Positions 19,606 to 27,462 of a DNA stretch of 64,000 bases are shown piece by piece (position 1 is the stretch's first letter; every line of letters begins with the position of its first letter). Made by a program: the position numbers and the translations under genes. The notes under the pieces are model-generated. The model saw only the letters and a program-made list of their open reading frames with translations, made no database searches and was not told the origin of the DNA. This stretch comes from Persicirhabdus sediminis (GTDB lineage: Bacteria > Verrucomicrobiota > Verrucomicrobiia > Verrucomicrobiales > Akkermansiaceae): contig NZ_JAENIM010000046.1 in assembly GCF_016595495.1 (NCBI RefSeq), forward strand, positions 1 to 64,000. Direction: 5' to 3'.

Positions 19606-20487
19606 CTATGGTGTCATGCCCGGCACCAGCTCAGGCGTGACATCTAACTCCACCAGCTGGGTCCCACGAAGAACTTTGAACTTCACGGCCTCACCGGAGA
19701 CGAGATAATAAAATGCGTCGACGACGTCGGCGTAATCAGAAGTTTGGCGGTCGCCTACGCTGATGATGACATCACCTTTAACGATGCCAGCTTTGCGCGC
19801 AGGAGACGCTGGTCTGACACCAACAACCACTGGCGCTTCGTTTTGCAACTCCATTGCAATACCAATCCAACAACGAGCAACTCGCCCTTGATCTTGGCTG
19901 ACATCAATGGCGCGCATGAGCACCTCGATAGGTAGAGCATAAGTGCAGCCTTCTACATCGTAAGCTGGCTGGTGAACGAGTGCGACCATGTCGCCAGCTT
20001 CGTTATAAATCGGGCTTCCAGCTACGGGAAGTTCACCGTCGTGGTTCACTCGATAGAGTGCTAGAGGAAGGACTTTTCCCTGAAATCGTTTATCTTTGCT
20101 GACCAAGCGGCTGACTTTATTTTGATCATCATGATCGAGATAGAGAGCCTGCGCAGGTTCTAGCATACTACCATTGCCAAACTTCACTTTGTCCGCGGAC
20201 TTGAGTGATTCTGGCAGCTCGTAGAGAGCGATGCGGCTAACATCATCAAAGGCTAGCAATTTGAGATCTTTGTTACCATCAGCTAGTACCAACTGCGCTT
20301 TGCTAGGATCAGATCCAACAATAGCCACACTGGCTAGAATACCTCTGCTAGGCACGGGCAGCGCCATGGCTGATAGTGCCTGATCTTTAGCTTGAGGGTT
20401 TGCTAGTTCGATAGCTACGGAGTCGGCCAGCGCTGAGCTAACCATCATTGCGCTAGCCATCACAGCAGCCGAGATAGAAAATTTCAT
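19606..20487 (-). CDS. secreted HtrA-like protein with PDZ domain, catalytically degenerate
   Basis: The 293-residue protein has a signal peptide (MKFSISAAVMASAMMVSSALA). It has a trypsin-like beta region (about 25-195) and a PDZ domain (about 205-285: WIGIAMELQNEAPVVVGVRPASPARKAGIVKGDVIISVGDR). The segment that should hold the catalytic Ser reads VAGSPIYNEAGDMVALV rather than GNSGGPL, and the His/Asp sites are not recognisable, so it is probably a non-proteolytic sensor or chaperone. It is the third gene of the ECF sigma cassette, 61 bp after the anti-sigma gene. Confidence 0.8.
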   Translation of the reverse strand: MKFSISAAVMASAMMVSSALADSVAIELANPQAKDQALSAMALPVPSRGILASVAIVGSDPSKAQLVLADGNKDLKLLAFDDVSRIALYELPESLKSADKVKFGNGSMLEPAQALYLDHDDQNKVSRLVSKDKRFQGKVLPLALYRVNHDGELPVAGSPIYNEAGDMVALVHQPAYDVEGCTYALPIEVLMRAIDVSQDQGRVARCWIGIAMELQNEAPVVVGVRPASPARKAGIVKGDVIISVGDRQTSDYADVVDAFYYLVSGEAVKFKVLRGTQLVELDVTPELVPGMTP

Positions 20488-20548
20488 ATTAAATCAATTA
20501 ACAAGGAATGGGCGATTCTGCCAATGACAGAAATGGAAAAAATGATTT

Positions 20549-20944
20549 CTAGAAAACTTGCAGTTCCCCAACAGGCATCGCCTGTGGGCGTAGATCCACT
20601 ACCTGCATGTGCTCCATCGGCTCGTAGCTATTGGCATTGCTAGCTGGCTGAACAACCAGACGGTTTGTTGGAACCTGTTGGTCATCTGGCTGCAGCGTGA
20701 ATAGCAGAGCGATAGCGGCAAAAGCAGCGCCGCCAGCGTAGGCCCATTTGACACGACCAAGACATGAAAACCAAGTAGCTAGACGCTCGATGAATAATTC
20801 ATGGGCTGATTGCTGCAGCATTTCCTGGCGCTGGCGCTCGCGGAATTCTGCATGAAATTGGTCAAAGAATTCATCACTAGGTTGCTCGTATTTTTTAAGA
20901 GCAATCAGCTTGGAGATTTCTGAGGTATGATCCTGTTTGTCCAT
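20549..20944 (-). CDS. probable membrane anti-sigma factor
   Basis: The protein has 131 residues. A cytoplasmic N-terminal region (about 1-65, charged, helical) is followed by one membrane helix (about 69-88, WAYAGGAAFAAIALLFTL) and a short periplasmic tail. It starts 11 bp after the sigma-factor stop. Gene order, size and topology match anti-sigma factors that hold ECF sigma factors at the membrane, although no zinc-binding HxxxCxxC motif is present. The assignment rests on context. Confidence 0.7.
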   Translation of the reverse strand: MDKQDHTSEISKLIALKKYEQPSDEFFDQFHAEFRERQRQEMLQQSAHELFIERLATWFSCLGRVKWAYAGGAAFAAIALLFTLQPDDQQVPTNRLVVQPASNANSYEPMEHMQVVDLRPQAMPVGELQVF

Positions 20945-20955
20945 GATGTGTTATT

Positions 20956-21564
20956 CTATTGCTTGTCGTGTTCCACAAACTCCTTGAGGTGACCTTGGAG
21001 CAGTTGGTGGGCGTAGTGAAGTCTAGATCTCACCGTACCTACCGATACGGATAAAATCTTACTAATTTGCGCGTGTGGCATCCCCTGAATGTCAAACATG
21101 GTCACCACGGCTCTATGATCGTCAGACAACATTTGCATCGCCTCGTTCAATCTTTTTTGCAATTCACCTATATTTGCTTGCCTGCGCGGGTTGGAAAAGT
21201 GTTTTTGATCAATAAATGCAGGGTCATGTTGCAGCCCTGATGAAATGTCATCATAGCTGTAGCTGGCGCGGCGCTTACGTTTTTTGAGAAAGTTGAGTGT
21301 CATGTTCACCGCAATCGCGTAGATCCATGTGTAAAAGCTGGATTTTCCCTTGAACCGCTTCAGCGATCGATAGGCTTTGGCAAAAATATCCTGCAGCAGA
21401 TCACTGGTATCCTCGTTGTTTGAGGTCATGTTATAAACTAGCCCATAGAGCCGGCGAGAATACCGCTGCACCAGCACGTCAAATGCCTTGAGATCACCAG
21501 CTTGGGCTCTCGTGACTAATTCTGCATCATCACTTGCGGATTCTGTTTCTAATTCTGGCTCCAT
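20956..21564 (-). CDS. ECF-type RNA polymerase sigma factor
   Basis: The 202-residue protein contains sigma region 2 (about 28-95: FDVLVQRYSRRLYGLVYNMTSNNEDTSDLLQDIFAKAY...FYTWIYAIAVN) and region 4 (about 140-195: DDHRAVVTMFDIQGMPHAQISKILSVSVGTVRSRLHYA). It lacks regions 1 and 3, as ECF factors do, and is closest in appearance to the RpoE/SigW type. It heads a three-gene unit with an anti-sigma factor and an HtrA-like PDZ protein, an arrangement typical of envelope-stress control. The target promoters are unknown. Confidence 0.92.
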   Translation of the reverse strand: MEPELETESASDDAELVTRAQAGDLKAFDVLVQRYSRRLYGLVYNMTSNNEDTSDLLQDIFAKAYRSLKRFKGKSSFYTWIYAIAVNMTLNFLKKRKRRASYSYDDISSGLQHDPAFIDQKHFSNPRRQANIGELQKRLNEAMQMLSDDHRAVVTMFDIQGMPHAQISKILSVSVGTVRSRLHYAHQLLQGHLKEFVEHDKQ

Positions 21565-21705
21565 GCCTTGGGCATCTAGTTGCTAACTACGATCAATTCA
21601 TTAGCTAGCTGATCAATCTAGCGGGGTATTGGCTGATATCTTATATATACCAACTCATCATGCACAGACAAACGACATCAGCGCGCGTTCAAATATTTCT
21701 ACCAG

Positions 21706-22065
21706 TTAGCAAGAAACTCGCTCGCGCTTGATGCGCACACCGACAAACTCGGTATCCGGCAAGATGAATTTATGCAATTCCAGCTCAACGGATAAAAGGT
21801 CAAATTCCGCCAACGCCATGGTCACCACATCGTGAGCAAATGTCTCAATCAGCTGGCGAGGTTTTTCCCCAGCTAGCTGGTGAATCCGCTGAGTCAGCTG
21901 GAAATAATCCACAGTTTTGGCGATATCATCGTCCAGCTGGTCGAAGGTATTGCTAGGCTGCAGCCACAAGCTGAGCTCGAGCACCTGCGGCATAGCACGT
22001 TCTTCAGCCGGCACACCGATGTGTGTGGAAATACGTAAATTTTTGATAATGATTTGATCACTCAC
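21706..22065 (-). CDS. folB: dihydroneopterin aldolase
   Basis: The 119-residue protein has the family start DQIIIKNLRISTHIGVPAEERAMPQ and a conserved DYFQLTQRIHQLAGEKPRQLIETFA segment. FolB converts 7,8-dihydroneopterin to 6-hydroxymethyl-dihydropterin plus glycolaldehyde in folate synthesis. It is the last gene of a minus-strand operon and overlaps the preceding HAD gene by four bases (ATGA type). Confidence 0.9.
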   Translation of the reverse strand: MSDQIIIKNLRISTHIGVPAEERAMPQVLELSLWLQPSNTFDQLDDDIAKTVDYFQLTQRIHQLAGEKPRQLIETFAHDVVTMALAEFDLLSVELELHKFILPDTEFVGVRIKRERVSC

Positions 22066-22682
22066 GACGAGATGAGCTTCTGCAATAATCCGAGATCACG
22101 CAAGATCATATCTGGCTCAGCTTCAGCCAAAGGCACCGCATGGTTGTAGCCAGTCAAAAGCGCAATCGAGCTGATGCCGCCAAATTTAGCCGTCTCCACA
22201 TCATGATGCATGTCGCCGACAAATACGGTATCAGATTTTTCTAGCTGGTGGGTGTCCAGCAGCTGAGAAATGCAGTCGCGTTTATCAACAATGCCCGCGT
22301 AGATGTGCTCGAAAAATGGCCTCACCCCCAGCTGGCTAGCATTCAGGTGAAACGCATCTTCACCAATGGAGCTGAGAATAAACATGCGGAATCCTTTGCC
22401 GTGAGCAAATTGCAAAAACTCCAGCGCATGCGGCAACAAGGGAGCCTCGGTATTTGATTTGGCAAATCCCTCGCGGAAAACTGGCTCCAGCTCGTCGAGG
22501 TCCACACCAGGTAAATATTTTTCGTAAAACCCAGTATAAGGTAGCTGGAATTGACGGCGAAAAGTTTCGCGATCCATTTCCTCCACACCAAAATGGCGAA
22601 ATACGTAGTTAGTAGCATCAATCACCAATGCCAAGTCGTCCACTAAGGTGCCTGACCAGTCGAAAATCCAATTTTTATACAT
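22062..22682 (-). CDS. HAD-family phosphatase, phosphoglycolate-phosphatase-like
   Basis: The protein has 206 residues. HAD motif I is FDWSGTLVDD (nucleophile Asp near 8), a helical cap follows (about 15-85), motif II is FILSS, and motif IV is VFVGDMHHDVETAK. The Gph-like fold removes phosphate from small metabolites. The substrate here is unknown; glycolaldehyde-derived phosphoglycolate clean-up next to folB would be only a guess. It starts two bases after the DUF721 gene's stop. Confidence 0.85.
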   Translation of the reverse strand: MYKNWIFDWSGTLVDDLALVIDATNYVFRHFGVEEMDRETFRRQFQLPYTGFYEKYLPGVDLDELEPVFREGFAKSNTEAPLLPHALEFLQFAHGKGFRMFILSSIGEDAFHLNASQLGVRPFFEHIYAGIVDKRDCISQLLDTHQLEKSDTVFVGDMHHDVETAKFGGISSIALLTGYNHAVPLAEAEPDMILRDLGLLQKLISS

Positions 22683-22684
22683 GC

Positions 22685-23086
22685 TTAACCAATTTTGAAG
22701 CGGATCTGGCGCACCACATTTTTGCCGAGATCGCGCTGCAGGTTTCTGAGCAAGCGGCCACTTTGTTGTTGCAGCTCAAAACGCATCGTCGGCTGCACGA
22801 CGTGTAATACCAAGATGCCGTGCTTGAGCGACTCAGGTCGCGCGTGTTTGGCGACAAATTCGCCAGCTACTGACTGCCAGACAGATTCAAGTTTCTGTTG
22901 ATCAAATCCTTGATCAATGCCGGCATTTTTTAAAAGCGATTCCACATACTCCTTTGGGGTATGCAGATTGCGGCGCGGGTCTGGTCTCTCCCAGACGCCA
23001 CGCCATTCACTAAGAACTTTCGCCCGAATCTTTAATGACTCGGGCAATTTTTTAGTTCTTCGAGAAGTTGACCGTTTAGGCTCCAT
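22685..23086 (-). CDS. DUF721 protein (DciA-like)
   Basis: From ATG 23086 (MEPKRSTSRRTKKLPESLK) the protein has 133 residues. The C-terminal ~85 residues match DUF721 (DciA): WQSVAGEFVAKHARPESLKHGILVLHV...MRFELQQQSGRLLRNL. DciA proteins help load the replicative helicase in bacteria without DnaC. The basic N-terminus is consistent with DNA binding. A longer frame to 23197 would run through the ferredoxin gene and is not used. It overlaps the ferredoxin 3' end by 11 bases. Confidence 0.8.
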   Translation of the reverse strand: MEPKRSTSRRTKKLPESLKIRAKVLSEWRGVWERPDPRRNLHTPKEYVESLLKNAGIDQGFDQQKLESVWQSVAGEFVAKHARPESLKHGILVLHVVQPTMRFELQQQSGRLLRNLQRDLGKNVVRQIRFKIG

Positions 23087-23309
23087 CGTCACCAATGGCC
23101 TCAACTGGGCAACCTTCCATAGCCTCAACGCAGAGCTCACGCTCTTCATCGTTTTCTGGCTGTTTGAAGATGTATGAATAGCCTTCATCTTCTTCACGCT
23201 TGAAGTTGTCAGGTGCGGTCTCGCGACAAAGGTCGCAGTCGATGCACTGGCTATCTACATAAAACTCTCCATCAACATTCTCTGAATTACGATCTTCTTT
23301 ATCTGCCAT
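23076..23309 (-). CDS. small single-cluster ferredoxin
   Basis: The 77-residue acidic protein has CIDCDLC (Cys 22, 25, 28) and a distant GCPVEAI (Cys 67), the ligand set of a single [4Fe-4S] ferredoxin. An additional Cys at 60 is not a standard ligand. Its redox partner is unknown. It is the first gene of the ferredoxin-DUF721-HAD-folB operon. Confidence 0.9.
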   Translation of the reverse strand: MADKEDRNSENVDGEFYVDSQCIDCDLCRETAPDNFKREEDEGYSYIFKQPENDEERELCVEAMEGCPVEAIGDDGA

Positions 23310-23523
23310 AATATTTAAAACTAGGTGGATTGCTAATTCGCCTAAATTGCCATAGCTAGCAATCTAAAATTGCAGCAATCGCTATATTTGCCGAAAAAGC
23401 AACAATACGTGCGTAGAACTAGCACAGAATACGACTTGCGGATAGTTATTTCTGGCCATCGCACTCATCTCGTATTAAATCATCTTAGGCCTATCACTAA
23501 TCATCCAATTTCTTCAATCTGAC

Positions 23524-24552
23524 ATGCACAACGAGTCCCAAAATTCACCTGACCCACATCCTGCACCTGAAAATCATACTCATGATGACTTCTGGGCACT
23601 CGATGACGGACTCGACAAAGCGAGCAGCATCCCTGGTGCAAAAACACCACTAGCAGATTATCAACCGCTAGATACTGACGCGCTGGAGGAAGTAGCCGCC
23701 GCAGAGATAGATGAAGTCGCCGCCATCGCCCCAGCTACTACAGATTATCCAGCTGCCAATGCTGCTAGCCCGCGTATCGAAAAAACCGCGCCGGTTGACA
23801 CGCTTCTACCAAAAGACGATCTCACGCTGGATGATGATTTTTTCGAAGACGACCCAACAGATGCGCTGGCTGAGAAATTCACCCCATCGTCACAAAGCAT
23901 CCCATCACCTGCATCCGCCCAACAAGCCGCAGATCCAGCTGCCGCAGACAAACTTGTGCTAGAACTTCCAGCTGAAGAGCCAGAAGTGAAGGCTCAGCCA
24001 AAAAAATCAATTTCCGGGCTGGAGAAAATCTGCCTAGCAGGATTTGCAGTCGTGCTCGTTTCCTGCATCAGCTACGGCGCGATGGCAATCAAAGATCAAA
24101 TCCCTAGCAAAGTAGTCTTACCATACACACCAGCACTTCCGCTAGAGGGAAAATTAGCTGTAATTACTGAGGTAGAAAGCTACTGGGTAGATCCATCTGT
24201 CGCCACAGCAGTAAACCTAAACACCGTGCATGCACCTGCAGTTAGCATCGAGCTAGACAGTGCTGCTAGCAAATCAGGCGCCCTGCGCGTCTTCTTCTAC
24301 GACAGCAAAGATAACAAAGTGGGAGATACCAAAACCGTTGCTTTCACCAATGGCCAATTCCCCAACAACAGCAACAAAGCACTCATCGTGGGCTCCAACG
24401 GATTCCACTCACAATCTGAGTTCGACGCCTACAGGCTCGACACCAACGAAGTCTGGAGCGTGAGAATTTTTGAAGCGCCTAGCCGTGATTCACGCGGTGC
24501 AGAATTCCAAGAGCTCACCCGTATCCAGCTCACCAAATATTCCAAGGAATAG
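23524..24552 (+). CDS. unknown single-pass membrane protein with acidic N-terminus
   Basis: The 342-residue protein is not recognised as a known family. Residues 1-155 are acidic, Pro/Ala-rich and probably disordered. One membrane helix follows (about 165-187, ICLAGFAVVLVSCISYGAMAI), then a ~150-residue extracytoplasmic domain rich in beta-like segments (EGKLAVITEVESYWVD, ALRVFFYDSKDNKVGD). The orientation suggests a cytoplasmic tail and an outer sensor or assembly domain. The next gene follows after 30 bp. Confidence 0.75.
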   Translation: MHNESQNSPDPHPAPENHTHDDFWALDDGLDKASSIPGAKTPLADYQPLDTDALEEVAAAEIDEVAAIAPATTDYPAANAASPRIEKTAPVDTLLPKDDLTLDDDFFEDDPTDALAEKFTPSSQSIPSPASAQQAADPAAADKLVLELPAEEPEVKAQPKKSISGLEKICLAGFAVVLVSCISYGAMAIKDQIPSKVVLPYTPALPLEGKLAVITEVESYWVDPSVATAVNLNTVHAPAVSIELDSAASKSGALRVFFYDSKDNKVGDTKTVAFTNGQFPNNSNKALIVGSNGFHSQSEFDAYRLDTNEVWSVRIFEAPSRDSRGAEFQELTRIQLTKYSKE

Positions 24553-24582
24553 CCACCCGCTATTTCCAGCCACTTCTAAACA

Positions 24583-25182
24583 TTGAACTTTCTCGCCCAC
24601 CTGCTCTTAGCGGACCAATCTGACGCTGGTCGTATTGGTAATTTTCTGGGCGATTTTGTGCGCGGTCGTATCGACTCGCTCGACGGCCAATGGCCAGCTC
24701 AGGTGATAGATGGCATCGCCCTGCACCGCAGCATCGACCAGTTCACTGATTCACACACCGATTTCCGTGCCTGCCGCCAGCTCCTCGCTCCTGAGCGCCG
24801 TCGCTTTGCCGGCATTATCGTCGATATCTACTTCGACCACTTCATTGCTTCCAACTGGCACCGCTATCACACCGAGCCGCTAGATGACTTCATTGCGCAA
24901 TTCTATCAAAGCTTGCTAGATAATCCGGCATGGCTCACGCCCATGCTCCAGCAAATCATGCCGCGAATGATAGAAGAAAACTGGCTAGGTTCTTACGGCT
25001 CGCTAGACGACCTGCGTCTCACCTTTGAACGCGTATCGTGGAGGTCACCACGCATCTCTATCATTCGCCATGCCGTTGATGATCTCGAAGCCAACTACCA
25101 GCCACTGCAGCAGCACTTCGAGTCATTCTACCCACAGCTAGAAACACACGTCGCCAGCTGGAAAAACCAGGCAAAGGGATAA
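24583..25182 (+). CDS. acyl carrier protein phosphodiesterase-like protein
   Basis: The 199-residue protein starts at a TTG (MNFLAHLLLADQ), the characteristic N-terminus of the AcpH family. Conserved features include GNFLGDFVRG, IALHRSID.FTDSH, and IIVDIYFDHFIA with HD-type metal ligands. AcpH removes 4'-phosphopantetheine from holo-ACP. The absence of an in-frame ATG upstream and the family-conserved N-terminus support the TTG start. Confidence 0.88.
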   Translation: MNFLAHLLLADQSDAGRIGNFLGDFVRGRIDSLDGQWPAQVIDGIALHRSIDQFTDSHTDFRACRQLLAPERRRFAGIIVDIYFDHFIASNWHRYHTEPLDDFIAQFYQSLLDNPAWLTPMLQQIMPRMIEENWLGSYGSLDDLRLTFERVSWRSPRISIIRHAVDDLEANYQPLQQHFESFYPQLETHVASWKNQAKG

Positions 25183-25203
25183 AGTTCACAAGCTAACAAC
25201 CAT

Positions 25204-25246
25204 AAAAAAAGCAAGCCAGCTAGAATCAGCTGGCTTGCTTGTTTTG
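25204..25246. terminator. bidirectional terminator between convergent genes
   Basis: AAGCAAGCCAGCT/AGCTGGCTTGCTT is a 13-bp stem with a six-base loop. Seven A lie on the left, serving the minus-strand proA, and GTTTTG on the right, serving the plus-strand acpH-like gene. The stem centre carries the CCAGCT word. Confidence 0.85.
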
Positions 25247-25262
25247 AAAAATAGTTAGTCGA

Positions 25263-26531
25263 CTACGACTTAGTCTGACCATTACCACGCACGCGGTACT
25301 GGTAGGATGTCAGCTCGCGCAGCGCCATTGGCCCACGCGCATGCAACTTATCGGTAGAGATACCTATCTCAGCGCCGAAGCCATATTCTTCACCGTCGCT
25401 GAAGCGAGTAGATACGTTATGATAGACACAGGCACTATCAACGGTTCTGAGGAAACGCTCAGCGTTCTCTTCGTTAGTTGTCACAATACAATCACTGTGC
25501 TGCGAACCGTAAGTATTGATGTGAGCAACGGCAGCGTCTTGGTCAGCCACTACTTTTACTGATAGAATGTAGTCGAGGTACTCAGTGCTCCAGTCTTCTT
25601 CAGTAGCCGCTACCACTTTGTCGCCAAGAATCTGCTGGGTGCGATCATCGCCACGCAGCTCCACATTCTTTGCCCATAGCGCTTCAGCTACCTTTGGTAG
25701 AAATTCGTCAGCAATCTTCTCTTCCACTAACAATGTCTCCAGAGCATTACACACACTTGGTTTCTGTGTTTTGGCATCCACGGTGATTTTCACCGCCATT
25801 TCTTGGTCAGCTTCAGCTTCTACAAAAGTATGGCAGATGCCGTCGTAATGTTTGATCACTGGCATTCTTGCTAGAGACACAACAGTCTCGATGAGCCCTT
25901 TACCACCGCGTGGAATGATGAGGTCTAGCCATTTGTCCATACCTGCTAGAACAGCCACACTCTCGCGGTCAGTGAATGGAATCAGCTGGATCGCATTGGC
26001 TGGAAGTCCAGCTGGCTCGCCACCAGCTTGCAGAGCATCTGCAATCGCGCGGTTAGAATGGATAGCCTCAGAGCCACCACGAAGAATCGTTGCATTGCCA
26101 GACTTCAGGCATAACACAGCCGCATCGCTAGTGACGTTAGGACGGCTTTCATAAATAATGCCAATCACGCCGATAGGCACACGCACCTGTTGGATCTCCA
26201 TGCCATTGCCCATGACTTTTTTATCCAGCTCTTCGCCTACTGGATCAGCCAGCTCAGCTACCTGCTCGATGCCACCAGCAATCGCGTCGATACGATCGGC
26301 ATCGAGACGCAAGCGGTCCAGCATTGCAGATGTCAGGCCGCGTGCTTCGCCAGCGGCAATGTCCTTGGCATTCGCTTCGAGAATCTCACCACTGCGAGAT
26401 CTCAATCCTGCTGCCATCGCACGCAAAATGTCATTTTTCTTCTCAGCGCTAAGCACTGCGAGCGCATGAGCCGCTGCATTTGCCTGTTGGCCCATTTGGT
26501 AAATAGTATCGTGGATTTCCTGAGAATTCAT
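25263..26531 (-). CDS. proA: gamma-glutamyl phosphate reductase
   Basis: The 422-residue protein matches full-length ProA. It reduces gamma-glutamyl phosphate to glutamate semialdehyde with NADPH in proline synthesis. Visible features are the aldehyde-dehydrogenase-like NAD(P) region (GVIGIIYESRPNVTSDAAVLCLKSGNATILRGG), IPRGGKGLI, the catalytic Cys in KPSVCNALETLLV, and the C-terminal DGEEYGFGAEIGISTDKLHARGPM. It is a single gene; proB is not nearby. Confidence 0.96.
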   Translation of the reverse strand: MNSQEIHDTIYQMGQQANAAAHALAVLSAEKKNDILRAMAAGLRSRSGEILEANAKDIAAGEARGLTSAMLDRLRLDADRIDAIAGGIEQVAELADPVGEELDKKVMGNGMEIQQVRVPIGVIGIIYESRPNVTSDAAVLCLKSGNATILRGGSEAIHSNRAIADALQAGGEPAGLPANAIQLIPFTDRESVAVLAGMDKWLDLIIPRGGKGLIETVVSLARMPVIKHYDGICHTFVEAEADQEMAVKITVDAKTQKPSVCNALETLLVEEKIADEFLPKVAEALWAKNVELRGDDRTQQILGDKVVAATEEDWSTEYLDYILSVKVVADQDAAVAHINTYGSQHSDCIVTTNEENAERFLRTVDSACVYHNVSTRFSDGEEYGFGAEIGISTDKLHARGPMALRELTSYQYRVRGNGQTKS

Positions 26532-26679
26532 GCCGCCAAGGTTGAGGAATTTTGGAAAGGTGCAAGTGTAAAAACCAATTCATCGCCACCAGCTAGGAAA
26601 TTTCACCCAAATATCGAGTGAAATATTTCCCACGATCTATAATCGCCAGCTGGCCACAGATTGATTAATTTACCACATC

Positions 26680-27315
26680 ATGCCCAACGAACTTGTCCCA
26701 GCCGACCAATACAACGACCAATCCGCGCTTGTGGTGCGGGCGATTCGTGAGTTTGCCGCTCATATTCCCAAATCCGACGAACCCATCGCCATCCACCCAG
26801 ACGAGCGCGCTCGTGAAATCGTCAACCGCGCGTGCATCAAAACCGCAGGAATCGCCGGCACACTGGCCATTCCTCCCGGTCCAGCTGGCATGGCTCTCAT
26901 CATCCCAGATCTCGTCGCCGTGTGGAAAACTCAGCAACAAATGGTCTCCGACGTCGCCGCCTGCTACGGCAAAACTTCTACGCTAAACTCCCAGCTGATG
27001 ATCTACTGCCTATTCAGACACGGCGCCGCAGTAGTCACGCGCGACATCGCCATCCGCGTCGGCGAGCGCCTGCTCATCAAACATGCCAGCCTCAAAACCA
27101 TGCAGAATATTTTGGCCAAACTCGGCATCAGCGTCAGCCAGAAACTTATCGGTAAATCTATTAGCCGCTGGGTCCCACTCGTCGGCCCCGCCGTCATGAG
27201 CGGCTATTCGTATCTCGATACCAAACGAGTCGGCAAAACCGCCATCGAATCATTCCAAGGCCCCATCGAAATGATAGATGCCAACACCGAGCAGCTAGAA
27301 ACCCCAGTCAGCTAG
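26680..27315 (+). CDS. EcsC-family protein
   Basis: The 211-residue protein has Gly/Ala-rich hydrophobic segments (GIAGTLAIPPGPAGMALIIPDLVAVWKTQQQMV, VPLVGPAVMSGYSYLDTKRVGK) typical of EcsC-family proteins, whose role is poorly defined. Its last seven codons (QLETPVS) and stop are read from the first copy of the adjacent 17-bp tandem repeat, so the present C-terminus is repeat-derived. Confidence 0.75.
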   Translation: MPNELVPADQYNDQSALVVRAIREFAAHIPKSDEPIAIHPDERAREIVNRACIKTAGIAGTLAIPPGPAGMALIIPDLVAVWKTQQQMVSDVAACYGKTSTLNSQLMIYCLFRHGAAVVTRDIAIRVGERLLIKHASLKTMQNILAKLGISVSQKLIGKSISRWVPLVGPAVMSGYSYLDTKRVGKTAIESFQGPIEMIDANTEQLETPVS

Positions 27316-27462
27316 AAATCTCAACCAGCTAGAAACCCCAGTCAGCTAGAAACCCCGGTCAGCTAGAAACCCCGGTCAGCTAGAAACCCCGGTCAGCTAG
27401 AAAACCCCGGTCAGCTAGAAACCCCAGTCAGCTAGAAATCTCAACCAGCTAGAAATCCCAGC
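27298..27462. repeat. 17-bp tandem repeat array
   Basis: About nine units of CAGCTAGAAACCCCGGT and variants (ACCCCAGT, ATCTCAAC) lie head to tail, with one unit carrying an extra A. The first unit encodes the end of the EcsC-like protein and its TAG stop. The core CAGCTAGAAA is the word that recurs throughout the intergenic regions. Confidence 0.92.
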
